Positions 1 to 7,977 of a stretch of DNA of 64,000 bases are shown in pieces. Numbering within the stretch: position 1 is the stretch's first letter; each line of letters begins with the position of its first letter. A model generated the notes under the pieces. The model searched no databases. It saw only the letters and a program-made list of their open reading frames with translations, and was not told the origin of the DNA. Made by a program: the position numbers and the translations under genes. The stretch covers positions 2,480,001-2,544,000 of the forward strand of contig NZ_RKSM01000001.1 in assembly GCF_008729015.1 (NCBI RefSeq), read 5' to 3'. The stretch comes from Haloarcula sp. CBA1129. Lineage in GTDB: Archaea; Halobacteriota; Halobacteria; Halobacteriales; Haloarculaceae.

Positions 1-576
1 GTAGAGGTCATGGAGAAGAGTCGTCGCGCGGTCGTCGTCCGTCCCGAAGACGAGCTTGTCCGGATTCAGAAAGTCCGTGACGGCCGTCCCCTCACGCTGG
101 AACTCGGGGTTAGAGGCCACGAGGAAGTCCGTCCCGCGTTCGAGGCCGGCCTCGGCGATCCGGGGAGCGAGTCGGTTCTCGGTCGTGTTCGGGACGACTG
201 TCGACTTCGTGACGACGAGATGCGGGTCCGCTGTCGTGTTCTCAGCGCCAGTCAGCGCTTCGCCGATGGATGCCGCACCGGCCTCCATGAACTGGAGGTC
301 AATGCTCCCGTCGTCGTTCGAGGGCGTCGGGAGCGCCAGCATTGTCAACTCGGTGTCGAGTATCTCCTCGTAGTCGGTACTTGCTCGGAGTCGCCCACCG
401 CCATGCTCGGCGACGAGTTCGTCGAGCCCGGGTTCGTGTATCGGCGACTCGCCGTCGTTGATTGCGTCGACGATGTCTTCGTCGATATCTATCGTTACGA
501 CTTCGTGCCCGAGATCAGCGAGACACGCAGCGACCGTCGTCCCGACGTATCCGCTTCCGACAATACTGACGTTCAT
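1..576 (-). CDS. aglM: UDP-glucose 6-dehydrogenase (AglM-like), C-terminus beyond window
   Basis: Nucleotide-sugar dehydrogenase. The family oxidises UDP-glucose to UDP-glucuronate with two NAD+, in the cytoplasm, for N-glycan assembly. The 192 visible codons begin MNVSIVGSGYVGTT, the N-terminal Rossmann dinucleotide site (G7, G9, G12). An acidic residue in VVTIDID ends the second strand, and the NPEF segment typical of the family follows near residue 165. The gene runs off the left edge, so the catalytic Cys domain is not visible. It is divergent from the AglF-type gene across 88 bp of AT-rich promoter DNA. In Haloferax, AglM and AglF act together in the agl pathway. A GDP-mannose or UDP-ManNAc dehydrogenase of the same superfamily is possible. 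Confidence 0.85.
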   Translation of the reverse strand, partial: MNVSIVGSGYVGTTVAACLADLGHEVVTIDIDEDIVDAINDGESPIHEPGLDELVAEHGGGRLRASTDYEEILDTELTMLALPTPSNDDGSIDLQFMEAGAASIGEALTGAENTTADPHLVVTKSTVVPNTTENRLAPRIAEAGLERGTDFLVASNPEFQREGTAVTDFLNPDKLVFGTDDDRATTLLHDLY

Positions 577-600
577 CGAGCGGCAGTAGTCGAGGAGCGG

Positions 601-640
601 ATATTATAATTCGGGTCTTATAATTCGACAAGAGTTTTAT
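601..640. promoter_or_regulatory. Divergent promoter region between aglM and aglF
   Basis: The 10-mer TTATAATTCG occurs twice in direct orientation, at 604-613 and 618-627. TTATAA is self-complementary and can serve either strand. The left copy is centred about 31 nt before the aglM-like ATG at 576. A further TTTTAT at 635-640 lies about 27 nt before the ATG at 665, which fits a leaderless aglF-like transcript. Inference from spacing only. Confidence 0.5.
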
Positions 641-664
641 CGGATGGTCAATGAATTGAGGAGT

Positions 665-1420
665 ATGAAAGCTGTCGTACTCGCTGCTGGTGAGGGGACC
701 CGTCTCCGCCCGCTGACTGAAAACAAGCCAAAGGGGATGGTAGAAGTCGCTGGAAAACCGATTCTGACCCACTGCTTCGAGCAGTTGATCGAACTGGGTG
801 CTGACGAACTCTTAGTAGTTGTCGGCTACAAGAAGCAAGCTATTATTAATCACTATGAGGACGAATTCGAGGGTGTCCCGATCACCTACACCCATCAGCG
901 CGAGCAGAACGGCCTTGCACACGCACTCCTGACCGTCGAGGAACACGTCGACGACGACTTCATGCTGATGCTCGGCGACAACATTTTCGAAGCGAACCTC
1001 CGAGATGTCGTCAACCGTCAGGCGGAGGAACGTGCTGACGCCGCGTTCCTCGTTGAAGAAGTCCCGTGGGAAGAGGCCGGGCGGTACGGCGTCTGTGACA
1101 CCAACAAGTACGGCGAGATCACCGAAGTCGTCGAGAAGCCAGAGGACCCGCCGTCGAATCTGGTAATGACCGGGTTCTACACGTTCACGCCGGCCATCTT
1201 CCACGCCTGCCATCTGGTCCAGCCCTCGAACCGCGGCGAGTACGAAATCAGTGATGCGATTGACCTCCTGTTGCACTCCGGACGAACGATCGACGCAATC
1301 CGCATGGATGGCTGGCGGAACGATATCGGCTATCCCGAGGACCGCGATCAGGCCGAGAAGCGGCTGCAGGGCGAGATTGATCCGGAGATGGCCGCTGAGA
1401 ACGTCGCTGCAGGCGAGTGA
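665..1420 (+). CDS. aglF: Sugar-1-phosphate nucleotidylyltransferase (AglF-like)
   Basis: Predicted glucose-1-phosphate uridylyl/thymidylyltransferase of 251 aa, making a UDP- or dTDP-sugar. It opens with KAVVLAAGEGTRLRPLT, the glycine-rich nucleotide-binding loop of the GT-A nucleotidyltransferase fold. GDNIF near residue 100 provides the metal-binding Asp, and VEKP follows near residue 157. There is no left-handed beta-helix domain, unlike the GlmU-like enzyme at 3531-4721. ATG 665 was chosen because the family motif begins there; an in-frame ATG at 644 would add seven residues. Divergence from the aglM-like gene suggests consecutive steps to UDP-glucuronate, as for AglF and AglM in Haloferax. 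The sugar and base preferred cannot be read from sequence. Confidence 0.82.
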   Translation: MKAVVLAAGEGTRLRPLTENKPKGMVEVAGKPILTHCFEQLIELGADELLVVVGYKKQAIINHYEDEFEGVPITYTHQREQNGLAHALLTVEEHVDDDFMLMLGDNIFEANLRDVVNRQAEERADAAFLVEEVPWEEAGRYGVCDTNKYGEITEVVEKPEDPPSNLVMTGFYTFTPAIFHACHLVQPSNRGEYEISDAIDLLLHSGRTIDAIRMDGWRNDIGYPEDRDQAEKRLQGEIDPEMAAENVAAGE

Positions 1421-1740
1421 AGAGGGAGACCGGGTAACCGGAATACTCTCCACCGGACGCCGCCAAACGAAGCCGACGCGACGAGAAAACGATGTCGTTG
1501 ACTGGCGGATGGTTGGTGAAAGCCGGGCTAACTGCTCCTGATCAGTCGATGATGTGACTGGGAAGGAGTCGGGTGCAACGTTGCGATACAACTCTGACGA
1601 AATTCCAGCCTCGCCTCAGTGGCCAGTCCACCCAAAGACTCCTCTCGGCTTCAACAACAGCCAAACTAGCGGCAGCGCTGCTCAAGCCGCCGGAGTCGCC
1701 AGAAGACCGTCAGCAACGCAACTGGCCAGCGACGCGCTGT
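1421..1740. other. 320 bp convergent intergenic region, no gene seen
   Basis: The region lies between the ends of the AglF-type gene (plus) and glmS (minus). Open frames crossing it look like shadows. Two short perfect palindromes are visible, GCAACGTTGC (1575-1584) and GCAGCGCTGC (1672-1681). No tRNA-like sequence or clear T-tract terminator was found. Confidence 0.5.
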
Positions 1741-3531
1741 TTACTCTACTGTCACACTTTTGGCCAGATTCCGTGGCTTGTCGATGTTCCGCCCCAGCAA
1801 CGCGGCAGTGTGATACGATACCAACTGCAGGTGCGTATTCGCCAGCACGGCAGCGGCCCGCGGGTGTGTCTCCGGAATGTGAAGCACATGGTCGGCGTAT
1901 CGTTCAACGTCGCTCTGTCCATCCGTAATCGCGACCACCGGGGCGTCCCGCGCTTCGACCTCTTTGACGTTCCCGATAGTCTTCCGGGCGCGCTCGTCGT
2001 CTCCGGTCACGATAGCGAACACTGGCGTATTCTCGGTCACCAGCGCCAACGGGCCGTGTTTCAGCTCGCCGGCGGCAAAGCCCTCGGCGTGCTTGTAGGT
2101 GATTTCCTTCATCTTCAGTGCGCCTTCGAGCGCCACGGGGTTCTGGTACCCACGGCCGATAAAGAAGTAGGCGCTGGCGTCCTGATACAACTCAGCGACT
2201 TCCTGCGCGGCAGATTCATCAAGAACCGCCTGAACGTGGCCGGGGAGGTCACGGAGTGCGCTGATGACCTGCCGGGCGTCGTCGGTCGTGGACGTTCCAA
2301 GCGCAAGCAGGTTCAGCGCGGCCAGTTGTGAGGCGAAGGTCTTGGTCGCGGCGACGCCGATTTCCGGCCCGGCGCGGATGTACAGTGCGTGGTCGCATTC
2401 GCGGGCCGCGGTGGAGCCGACGACGTTTGTCACAGCTAATGTGCGTGCGCCGCGGCGGCGAGCCGCCCGAAGCGCCGATAGCGTGTCCGCGGTTTCGCCG
2501 CTCTGTGTAACCCCGACGACGAGCGCATCGCCGATGGGTGGCGTCGCGGTCGCATATTCGCTGGCGAGGAACGCCTGAGCGGGGATACCCGCTTCGCGGA
2601 ACAGTTGCGCACCGTGCAGGGCGGCGTGATAGGAGGTCCCGCAGGCGACGAACTGGACACCGGTCGGGGAGAGGTCACCGAGGTCACCGATGTCGACCGT
2701 GCCGGCGAGTTCGTCGACGCGGCCCCGCAAGCACTGCCGGAGCGCACGGGGCTGTTCGTGAATCTCCTTGAGCATGAAGTGGTCGTAGCCACTCTTGCCC
2801 GTCTCCTCGGGGTCCCACTGGACGGTGTCGATGTCTTTGTCGATTACTGTGCCGTCGGTGTCGGTGACGGTCCATCCATCACCGTTGAGCCGGGCGAACT
2901 CGCCGTCGGCGAGGTAGACGACTTTGTCGGTGAAATCACGGAAGGCGGGCACGTCACTGGCTAAGTAAGTCGCGTTGTCGTCGATGCCTAACACGAGCGG
3001 CGAGTCGTTTCGCGCGGCAAACACCGAATCACAGCCGGCAACGACGACGGCGACGGCGTAGCTGCCTTCAAGTCGACTGATCGTCTCTCTGACAGCGTCT
3101 TCGGGGTCGGCCCCAGCGTCCAGCGCGTCCTCGATAAGGTGGGGGACGACCTCGGTATCAGTGTCGGACGTGAAGGTGTGGCCGGCGGTGACGAGTTCGT
3201 CTCGTAGGGACTGGTAGTTCTCGATGATCCCGTTGTGGACGACTGCGACATCGCCGGTACAGTCTTGGTGCGGGTGAGCGTTCTCGTCGGTCGGCGGCCC
3301 GTGCGTGCTCCAGCGGGTGTGGCCGATGCCGACTGAGCCCGAGAGCGTCCGGTCGGACAGCGCTTCGCGTAGGTCGGCGATTTTGCCGGAGTGTTTGCAC
3401 AGGTCGATATGACTGTTCGCGAGCGCGACGCCGGCTGAGTCGTAGCCGCGATACTCCAGCTTCGAGAGGCCGTGGACGAGCGTGTCGAGCGTCTCATCGC
3501 CGCGACCGACGCAGCCGATGATCCCACACAT
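1741..3531 (-). CDS. glmS: Glutamine-fructose-6-phosphate aminotransferase (isomerising)
   Basis: Makes glucosamine-6-phosphate from fructose-6-phosphate and glutamine, the committed step to UDP-GlcNAc, in the cytoplasm. It is 596 aa, normal for GlmS. It starts MCGIIGCVG, with Cys2 as the glutaminase nucleophile after Met removal. HTRWSTHGPPTDENAHPH near residue 72 is a glutaminase signature. Two SIS (sugar isomerase) domains follow, with the CGTSYHAAL segment near 295 and TQSGETADT near 340. The C-terminus KPRNLAKSVTVE is the conserved tail. The start overlaps the stop of the upstream GlmU-like gene by one base (TGATG), so the two are probably co-transcribed and translationally coupled. Confidence 0.96.
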   Translation of the reverse strand: MCGIIGCVGRGDETLDTLVHGLSKLEYRGYDSAGVALANSHIDLCKHSGKIADLREALSDRTLSGSVGIGHTRWSTHGPPTDENAHPHQDCTGDVAVVHNGIIENYQSLRDELVTAGHTFTSDTDTEVVPHLIEDALDAGADPEDAVRETISRLEGSYAVAVVVAGCDSVFAARNDSPLVLGIDDNATYLASDVPAFRDFTDKVVYLADGEFARLNGDGWTVTDTDGTVIDKDIDTVQWDPEETGKSGYDHFMLKEIHEQPRALRQCLRGRVDELAGTVDIGDLGDLSPTGVQFVACGTSYHAALHGAQLFREAGIPAQAFLASEYATATPPIGDALVVGVTQSGETADTLSALRAARRRGARTLAVTNVVGSTAARECDHALYIRAGPEIGVAATKTFASQLAALNLLALGTSTTDDARQVISALRDLPGHVQAVLDESAAQEVAELYQDASAYFFIGRGYQNPVALEGALKMKEITYKHAEGFAAGELKHGPLALVTENTPVFAIVTGDDERARKTIGNVKEVEARDAPVVAITDGQSDVERYADHVLHIPETHPRAAAVLANTHLQLVSYHTAALLGRNIDKPRNLAKSVTVE

Positions 3532-4721
3532 CAGCGGACCACCTCCGCGCCTTCACGGACAGTTCCATCGACCGTGACGCCGGTGGTGAGTCGGGCGTTA
3601 GGCCCAACGAGAGACCCAGAGACGAAACTCACGTCACCGAGTGCGACAGCACGGTCGGCAATGACAGCGCCGAGCCGCTGGTCCTCGAACACCTCTGTGC
3701 CGACCTGAACATCTGCCGGGCCGCCGGGGACGACAGTATTGACGCCCAGATTTACGTCTTGACCGGTGACGGTGTCGACGAGGGTCGAACTCGGGTCGAC
3801 GCGCGTGTCGGCGTCGAGGACAGTGTGCTGTATGACGCTATTGGCCCCGATGGTGGTGTTACGGCCAAGCGCGACATTCGGACCGATGACAGCGTCCGGC
3901 CCGACTTCGCAGTCCGGGCCGATGACGACCGGTGACTGGAGGGTCGCCTCGTCGTGGACGCGTGCGGAGTTGTCGACCCAGACCTGCTCGTCGCGGGCCG
4001 ATTCGACGACCCGGCCCCGCGCCAGCACCTCGCGAGCGACGGTTAGCAAGTCCCACGGGTAGGTCGCGTCGACCCACATCCCGTCGACTTCGACAGCTCG
4101 GACGCGGTCAGATTCCAACAGGAGTTCGATTGTGTCGGTCAGTGCCAGCTCGCCGGCGTGACGCGTCGTTTCGTCGATAGCCTCGAAGATGTCACCGTCG
4201 AAGGCGTAGACGCCGCCGTTGATGAGCCTGAACTCGTCATGTTGTGGCTTTTCGACGATGTCGACGATGTCACCGTCCTGTATCTCGACAGCACCGTACC
4301 GGCTGGTGTCCTGTCGTTCGATCACGGCGATGCTCGTGTGCCCAGTCTCAGCGTAGGAGTCATCTACCGCCTCGATAGTGGCTGCGTCGACGAGACGGTC
4401 ACCGTTCATCACCAGAACCGGGCCGTCGACGACGCTCCGGGCCTGAAGGAGCGCGTGCCCGCTACCGAGCTGTTTCGTCTGGCTCACGTAGGAAATAGGG
4501 ACGCCACGGTACGTCGGACCGAAGTGGTCCTGAACGCGGTCGCGCTTGTAGCCGACGACGACAACCAGTTTCTCGATACCTGCCTCGACCAGCGCGTCGA
4601 AGACGTGTTCGAGGATCGGGCGGTTCGCGGCCGGTAACATAGGTTTTGGCCGGTTTCGCGTCAACGGCCGGAGGCGAGTTCCCTCACCCGCGGCGAGGAC
4701 CACAGCCGTATCGATGTACAT
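3531..4721 (-). CDS. glmU: Bifunctional sugar-1-phosphate nucleotidylyltransferase/acetyltransferase (GlmU-like)
   Basis: 396 aa in two parts. Residues 1 to about 230 form a GT-A nucleotidyltransferase domain with LAAGEGTRLRPLT near the start, NGDRLV near 103 and VEKPQ near 140. From about 245, hexapeptide repeats (such as VIGPDCEVGPDAVIGPNV) form a left-handed beta-helix, as in the acetyltransferase half of GlmU. The family makes UDP-GlcNAc from glucosamine-1-phosphate, and coupling to glmS supports that role. Archaeal enzymes of this layout can also act on glucose-1-phosphate, so substrate range is inferred. ATG 4721 has a TATA-like element 29 nt upstream. Confidence 0.85.
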   Translation of the reverse strand: MYIDTAVVLAAGEGTRLRPLTRNRPKPMLPAANRPILEHVFDALVEAGIEKLVVVVGYKRDRVQDHFGPTYRGVPISYVSQTKQLGSGHALLQARSVVDGPVLVMNGDRLVDAATIEAVDDSYAETGHTSIAVIERQDTSRYGAVEIQDGDIVDIVEKPQHDEFRLINGGVYAFDGDIFEAIDETTRHAGELALTDTIELLLESDRVRAVEVDGMWVDATYPWDLLTVAREVLARGRVVESARDEQVWVDNSARVHDEATLQSPVVIGPDCEVGPDAVIGPNVALGRNTTIGANSVIQHTVLDADTRVDPSSTLVDTVTGQDVNLGVNTVVPGGPADVQVGTEVFEDQRLGAVIADRAVALGDVSFVSGSLVGPNARLTTGVTVDGTVREGAEVVR

Positions 4722-4746
4722 ACCTGTTGCAGACGGAGGAGGGGCT

Positions 4747-4754
4747 TCAATATG
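4747..4754 (-). promoter_or_regulatory. TATA-like box for glmU-glmS
   Basis: On the minus strand the element reads CATATTGA and is centred about 29 nt before the ATG at 4721. This is the spacing expected for a leaderless haloarchaeal transcript. Inference. Confidence 0.45.
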
Positions 4755-4868
4755 GCGGCCTTACCGAGATTGGTCGGTGTCTACTCGCCACGCATGTCCA
4801 GTTTATGATGCCAAAATCAGACGAGGCAGGCGTCCGGTCGTCGCAACGCGTCCGGTTCCAGACTGCGA

Positions 4869-5729
4869 CTACTGTTCGCCCATCCGCTCGCCGGCGACCC
4901 GACGCCCCTTCGTCGTCAGATTCACTTCAGTCCGTTCCCGGAGCACGCTGATCACGTCAAGTTCGATCAACCGGTCGAAGATCTCCTCGGTTTTCTCGAC
5001 GTCAATGCCGACAAAATTGGGGATGTCGAACGGCGATACGCCGGAGTGCAGCGCCATTATGACCCGCTTCTCCGTCGAGCTCAGGTCCAGATCGGCTTGA
5101 TTCTGTTCGGCACTCTCTTCGAGCATCGTCCGGAGAACAGTCGCGTGAAACTCCTCGCCCGCGAGATGTGTTTCGACGCTGATGTCGTCCTCGCTGTGCT
5201 CGACCTGAATGACCGTTCGCTCCTCGCCGCTGACCTGTTTCTCTTCGACGGCGAGGTCGCCGATGTCAGCGCGGTCGATGACAACCGCTTGCCCGTCGGC
5301 CATCGCGAGTTTCAGCGCCTCGTCAGTCACTTTGAGTCGGCCTTTCGTCCACTCGGCGGACTGGACGACGCCGCCTTTCAGCGCTGGATGTTGAACCAGC
5401 ACGATTGCACCGTCGAGACTCGCCCGGTAGAAATCGGTCTCGAATGTCCCATGATCCGATGCCGACACGAGAATAACGTCCTCGCCGACATAGAGCGCGA
5501 CGTAGTCTGAGACGCCGGCGCTCTGCTGATTCACGTCGAATCGGTCGGCAATACGGTCGATATCGGTCAATGAGATCTGCCGTTTGTCGTCGCCCAGCAG
5601 GGCGACCCGCTCTGTAGTGAGGACAATACGACAGTTTCGCCACTCGGCGTCGGTGAGGCGCTGGCCCTGTGAGACCGCCTGAAGGAACTTCCCCTTCGTA
5701 TCGGCGATCTTCTTTTCGGTGTCGCTCAT
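4869..5729 (-). CDS. cheF: CheF-family archaeal taxis adaptor, copy 1
   Basis: 286 aa protein of the archaeal CheF family (CheF-arch, formerly DUF439). In Halobacterium, CheF proteins connect the bacterial-type chemotaxis proteins (CheY and others) to the archaellum motor switch. Family marks seen are the W-R-x-C-R segment near residue 27 (EWRNCRIVLTTERV) and a C-terminal winged-helix-like part with the motif ALHSGVSPFDIPNFVG near 240. The ORF remains open upstream to 5933. ATG 5729 was chosen because MSDTEKK matches the N-terminal layout of copy 2 and a TATA-like box (CAATATAA, 5771-5778) lies 46 nt before it. No che, arl or arc gene is in the window. About one third of positions look shared with copy 2 by eye. 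Confidence 0.83.
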   Translation of the reverse strand: MSDTEKKIADTKGKFLQAVSQGQRLTDAEWRNCRIVLTTERVALLGDDKRQISLTDIDRIADRFDVNQQSAGVSDYVALYVGEDVILVSASDHGTFETDFYRASLDGAIVLVQHPALKGGVVQSAEWTKGRLKVTDEALKLAMADGQAVVIDRADIGDLAVEEKQVSGEERTVIQVEHSEDDISVETHLAGEEFHATVLRTMLEESAEQNQADLDLSSTEKRVIMALHSGVSPFDIPNFVGIDVEKTEEIFDRLIELDVISVLRERTEVNLTTKGRRVAGERMGEQ

Positions 5730-5770
5730 ACCCCGTACCGGCCTCTCGTACACTCGTTGTCCGCAGGACT

Positions 5771-5778
5771 CAATATAA
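5771..5778 (-). promoter_or_regulatory. TATA-like box for cheF copy 1
   Basis: The minus strand reads TTATATTG about 46 nt before ATG 5729, implying a leader of roughly 20 nt. Spacing-based inference. Confidence 0.4.
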
Positions 5779-5894
5779 GTTCCGTCGCCAGTGTCGAAAG
5801 TGAGAACGGCCGACCGTGCTGGTAGTTCTCTTACAGCAGAATCGTACACAATTAGATAGGATATTTTTTGCGTGCGGCGATGTACTGTCAATTG

Positions 5895-7838
5895 ATGACA
5901 CGGGGTGACGAACCGGATCGGGGACAGTCCCACACGGGGCGAGAGACAGTCGAACCACCGGACTGGTTCGTCGAACAGGCGAACGTGACGGATCCGGCCG
6001 TCTACGACCGCTTCGAACGGGAGTGGCCCGATTGCTGGCGTGAGGCTGCCGAGTTGCTCGACTGGGAGGAGCCGTTCGAGACGGTGTTCAGTGGCACGGA
6101 CGGCCCGCCGTTCGAATGGTTTCCCGATGGCCGATTAAACGCTGCCTACAACTGCATCGACCGGCACCTCCCCGAACGGAAGAACCAGCTTGCACTGGTC
6201 TGGGAAGGAAACCTCGGCGAGGCACGGACATACACCTACCTCGAACTGTACCGGGAGGTCAACGCCTTCGCCGCGGCGTTGCGCGACCGCGGCGTCGGAC
6301 CGGACGACGTGGTGACGCTGTACCTGCCGATGGTGCCCGAACTCCCGGTCGCGATGCTGGCCTGTGCCCGCTTGGGTGTCCCACACAACGTCGTTTTTGC
6401 AGGGTTCTCAGCGGACGCACTGGCGACGCGCATGGAGCGGGCCGAGTCGGCGTATCTCATCACTTGTGACGGGTACTACCGCCGCGGTAGTGCCGTCGCA
6501 CAAAAGAACAAGGCCGATAACGCGCGCATCGCCGTCGACCACGACGTATCGGTCGTGGTGCTCGACAGACTGGGCCGTGACGTGCACTTAGGCGACGACT
6601 ACGACGACTATCACGACCTGCTGGCAGCACACGATGGAGACGAAGTCGAGCCCGTTCCACGGGCGGCCGACGACCCGCTCTTTCGCATCTACACTTCGGG
6701 AACGACTGGCCAGCCCAAAGCGGTCACGCACACGACGGGTGGGTATCTCGCACACGTCGCTTGGACCGCCCGGTCGGTCCTTGATATCAAGCCCGAAGAC
6801 ACCTACTGGTGTTCGGCCGACATCGGCTGGATTACCGGCCACTCCTACATCGTCTACGGCCCGCTCGCGCTCGGCACGACGACAGTACTGTACAACGGCA
6901 CAGCGGACCATCCCAAGAAGGACCAGCTTTGGGAACTCATTGAAAAGTACGCCGTCGACGTGTTCTACACCGCGCCGACGGCTGTCCGGGCGTTCATGAA
7001 GTGGGGCAAAGAGTACCCCGAGAAGCACGACCTCTCCAGCCTGCGGCTGCTGGGCACCGTCGGCGAGCCAATGGACGCTAGCGCTTGGAAGTGGTATCGC
7101 GAACACATCGGCGGTGGCGAGTGCCCCATCGTCGACACTTGGTGGCAGACCGAAACCGGTGCGGTGCTCGTGTCGACGTTGCCCGGTGTCGACACCATGA
7201 AGCCCGGAGCCGCTGGAACGCCGCTGCCGGGAATCGAGGCGTCCGTCGTCGACCGCGAAGGTGCGGCAGCCGAGCCGAACACAGCCGGTGAACTCGTCGT
7301 GACGCGCCCTTGGCCGGGGATGCCGCGCGCGCTGCTCGACGGAACGGACTGGGGCAGCGTCCCCGACGGTGCCGAAGATTGGCGGTACTACCCGGAGGAC
7401 AGCGTCTCGGCCGACGACGACGGCTACATCACGTTCCTCGGTCGGATCGACGACGCGATCAACGTCGCCGGCCGGCGGTTCAGCACCAAGGAACTGGAGT
7501 CGACAGTCGCCGGCGTCACCGGCGTCGCCGAAGCCGCCGTCGTTGGTGGCGACGACAAGAGGACCGGGACGGCGGTGTACGCGTTCGCATCCCCGGAAGA
7601 CGGCTACACGGACAGCGAACTCCGGACGGCCATCGAAGCGGCTATCGTCGACGCCATCGGCGGTATTGCCCGCCCCAAAGAAATCGTGTTCACGCCGGAT
7701 CTCCCGAAGACACGTTCGGGCAAGGTTATGCGCCGCCTGCTGACCGCAGTGGCAAACGACGAGGAGCTGGGCGACACCAGCGCGCTGCGTAACCCCGAAA
7801 TTCTCGGCGAGATTCAGTCGACGACGAGCAGGAAGTGA
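5895..7838 (+). CDS. acs: Acetyl-CoA synthetase (AMP-forming), copy 1
   Basis: Activates acetate to acetyl-CoA using ATP and CoA. It is 647 aa, the usual Acs length. Visible motifs are the adenylation loop YTSGTTGQPK near residue 270, TWWQTETG near 415 and PKTRSGK with the catalytic lysine at about K610. That lysine is also the residue regulated by acetylation in bacterial Acs. The N-terminal ACAS block is present (PDWFVEQANVTDPAVYDRF). Start choice is open: ATG 5895 (MTRGDEPD) is used, with ATG 5880 in frame, and TATA-like AT-rich DNA lies at 5852-5867. It is the first gene of the acetate island, upstream of the Bat-type regulator. A propionyl-CoA synthetase role cannot be excluded. Confidence 0.92.
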   Translation: MTRGDEPDRGQSHTGRETVEPPDWFVEQANVTDPAVYDRFEREWPDCWREAAELLDWEEPFETVFSGTDGPPFEWFPDGRLNAAYNCIDRHLPERKNQLALVWEGNLGEARTYTYLELYREVNAFAAALRDRGVGPDDVVTLYLPMVPELPVAMLACARLGVPHNVVFAGFSADALATRMERAESAYLITCDGYYRRGSAVAQKNKADNARIAVDHDVSVVVLDRLGRDVHLGDDYDDYHDLLAAHDGDEVEPVPRAADDPLFRIYTSGTTGQPKAVTHTTGGYLAHVAWTARSVLDIKPEDTYWCSADIGWITGHSYIVYGPLALGTTTVLYNGTADHPKKDQLWELIEKYAVDVFYTAPTAVRAFMKWGKEYPEKHDLSSLRLLGTVGEPMDASAWKWYREHIGGGECPIVDTWWQTETGAVLVSTLPGVDTMKPGAAGTPLPGIEASVVDREGAAAEPNTAGELVVTRPWPGMPRALLDGTDWGSVPDGAEDWRYYPEDSVSADDDGYITFLGRIDDAINVAGRRFSTKELESTVAGVTGVAEAAVVGGDDKRTGTAVYAFASPEDGYTDSELRTAIEAAIVDAIGGIARPKEIVFTPDLPKTRSGKVMRRLLTAVANDEELGDTSALRNPEILGEIQSTTSRK

Positions 7839-7839
7839 T

Positions 7840-7871
7840 CTGTTTCGTATAGTCTGGTTTTTCCGAAACAG
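7840..7871. promoter_or_regulatory. Inverted repeat CTGTTTCG/CGAAACAG after acs copy 1
   Basis: Perfect 8-bp arms at 7840-7847 and 7864-7871 flank a 16-nt spacer containing a T-run. The repeat starts two bases after the acs stop and lies about 110 bp before the regulator start. It could be a transcription terminator hairpin or a binding site, since it has the same GTTTC/GAAAC half-sites seen before acs2. Confidence 0.45.
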
Positions 7872-7893
7872 TTGTCGGAGTACTCACCTCCTT

Positions 7894-7908
7894 TGAAACC
7901 CTACTTCG
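7894..7908. promoter_or_regulatory. Putative regulator site TGAAACCCTACTTCG before the Bat-type gene
   Basis: The nine bases TGAAACCCT (7894-7902) recur exactly at 9667-9675 before acs2, followed in both cases by a related pyrimidine-rich segment (ACTTC versus GTTTC). TTGAA at 7893-7897 and TTCAA at 7909-7913 also form an outer inverted repeat. AT-rich TATA candidates follow at 7919-7926 and 7944-7950. The site lies where haloarchaeal upstream activating sequences usually occur. Function is inferred. Confidence 0.4.
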
Positions 7909-7977
7909 TTCAATTAGTACTATATCGCCGCTTTGACCGGAATACTTATTTCGCTATTATTCGATTTCCCGAAATAT

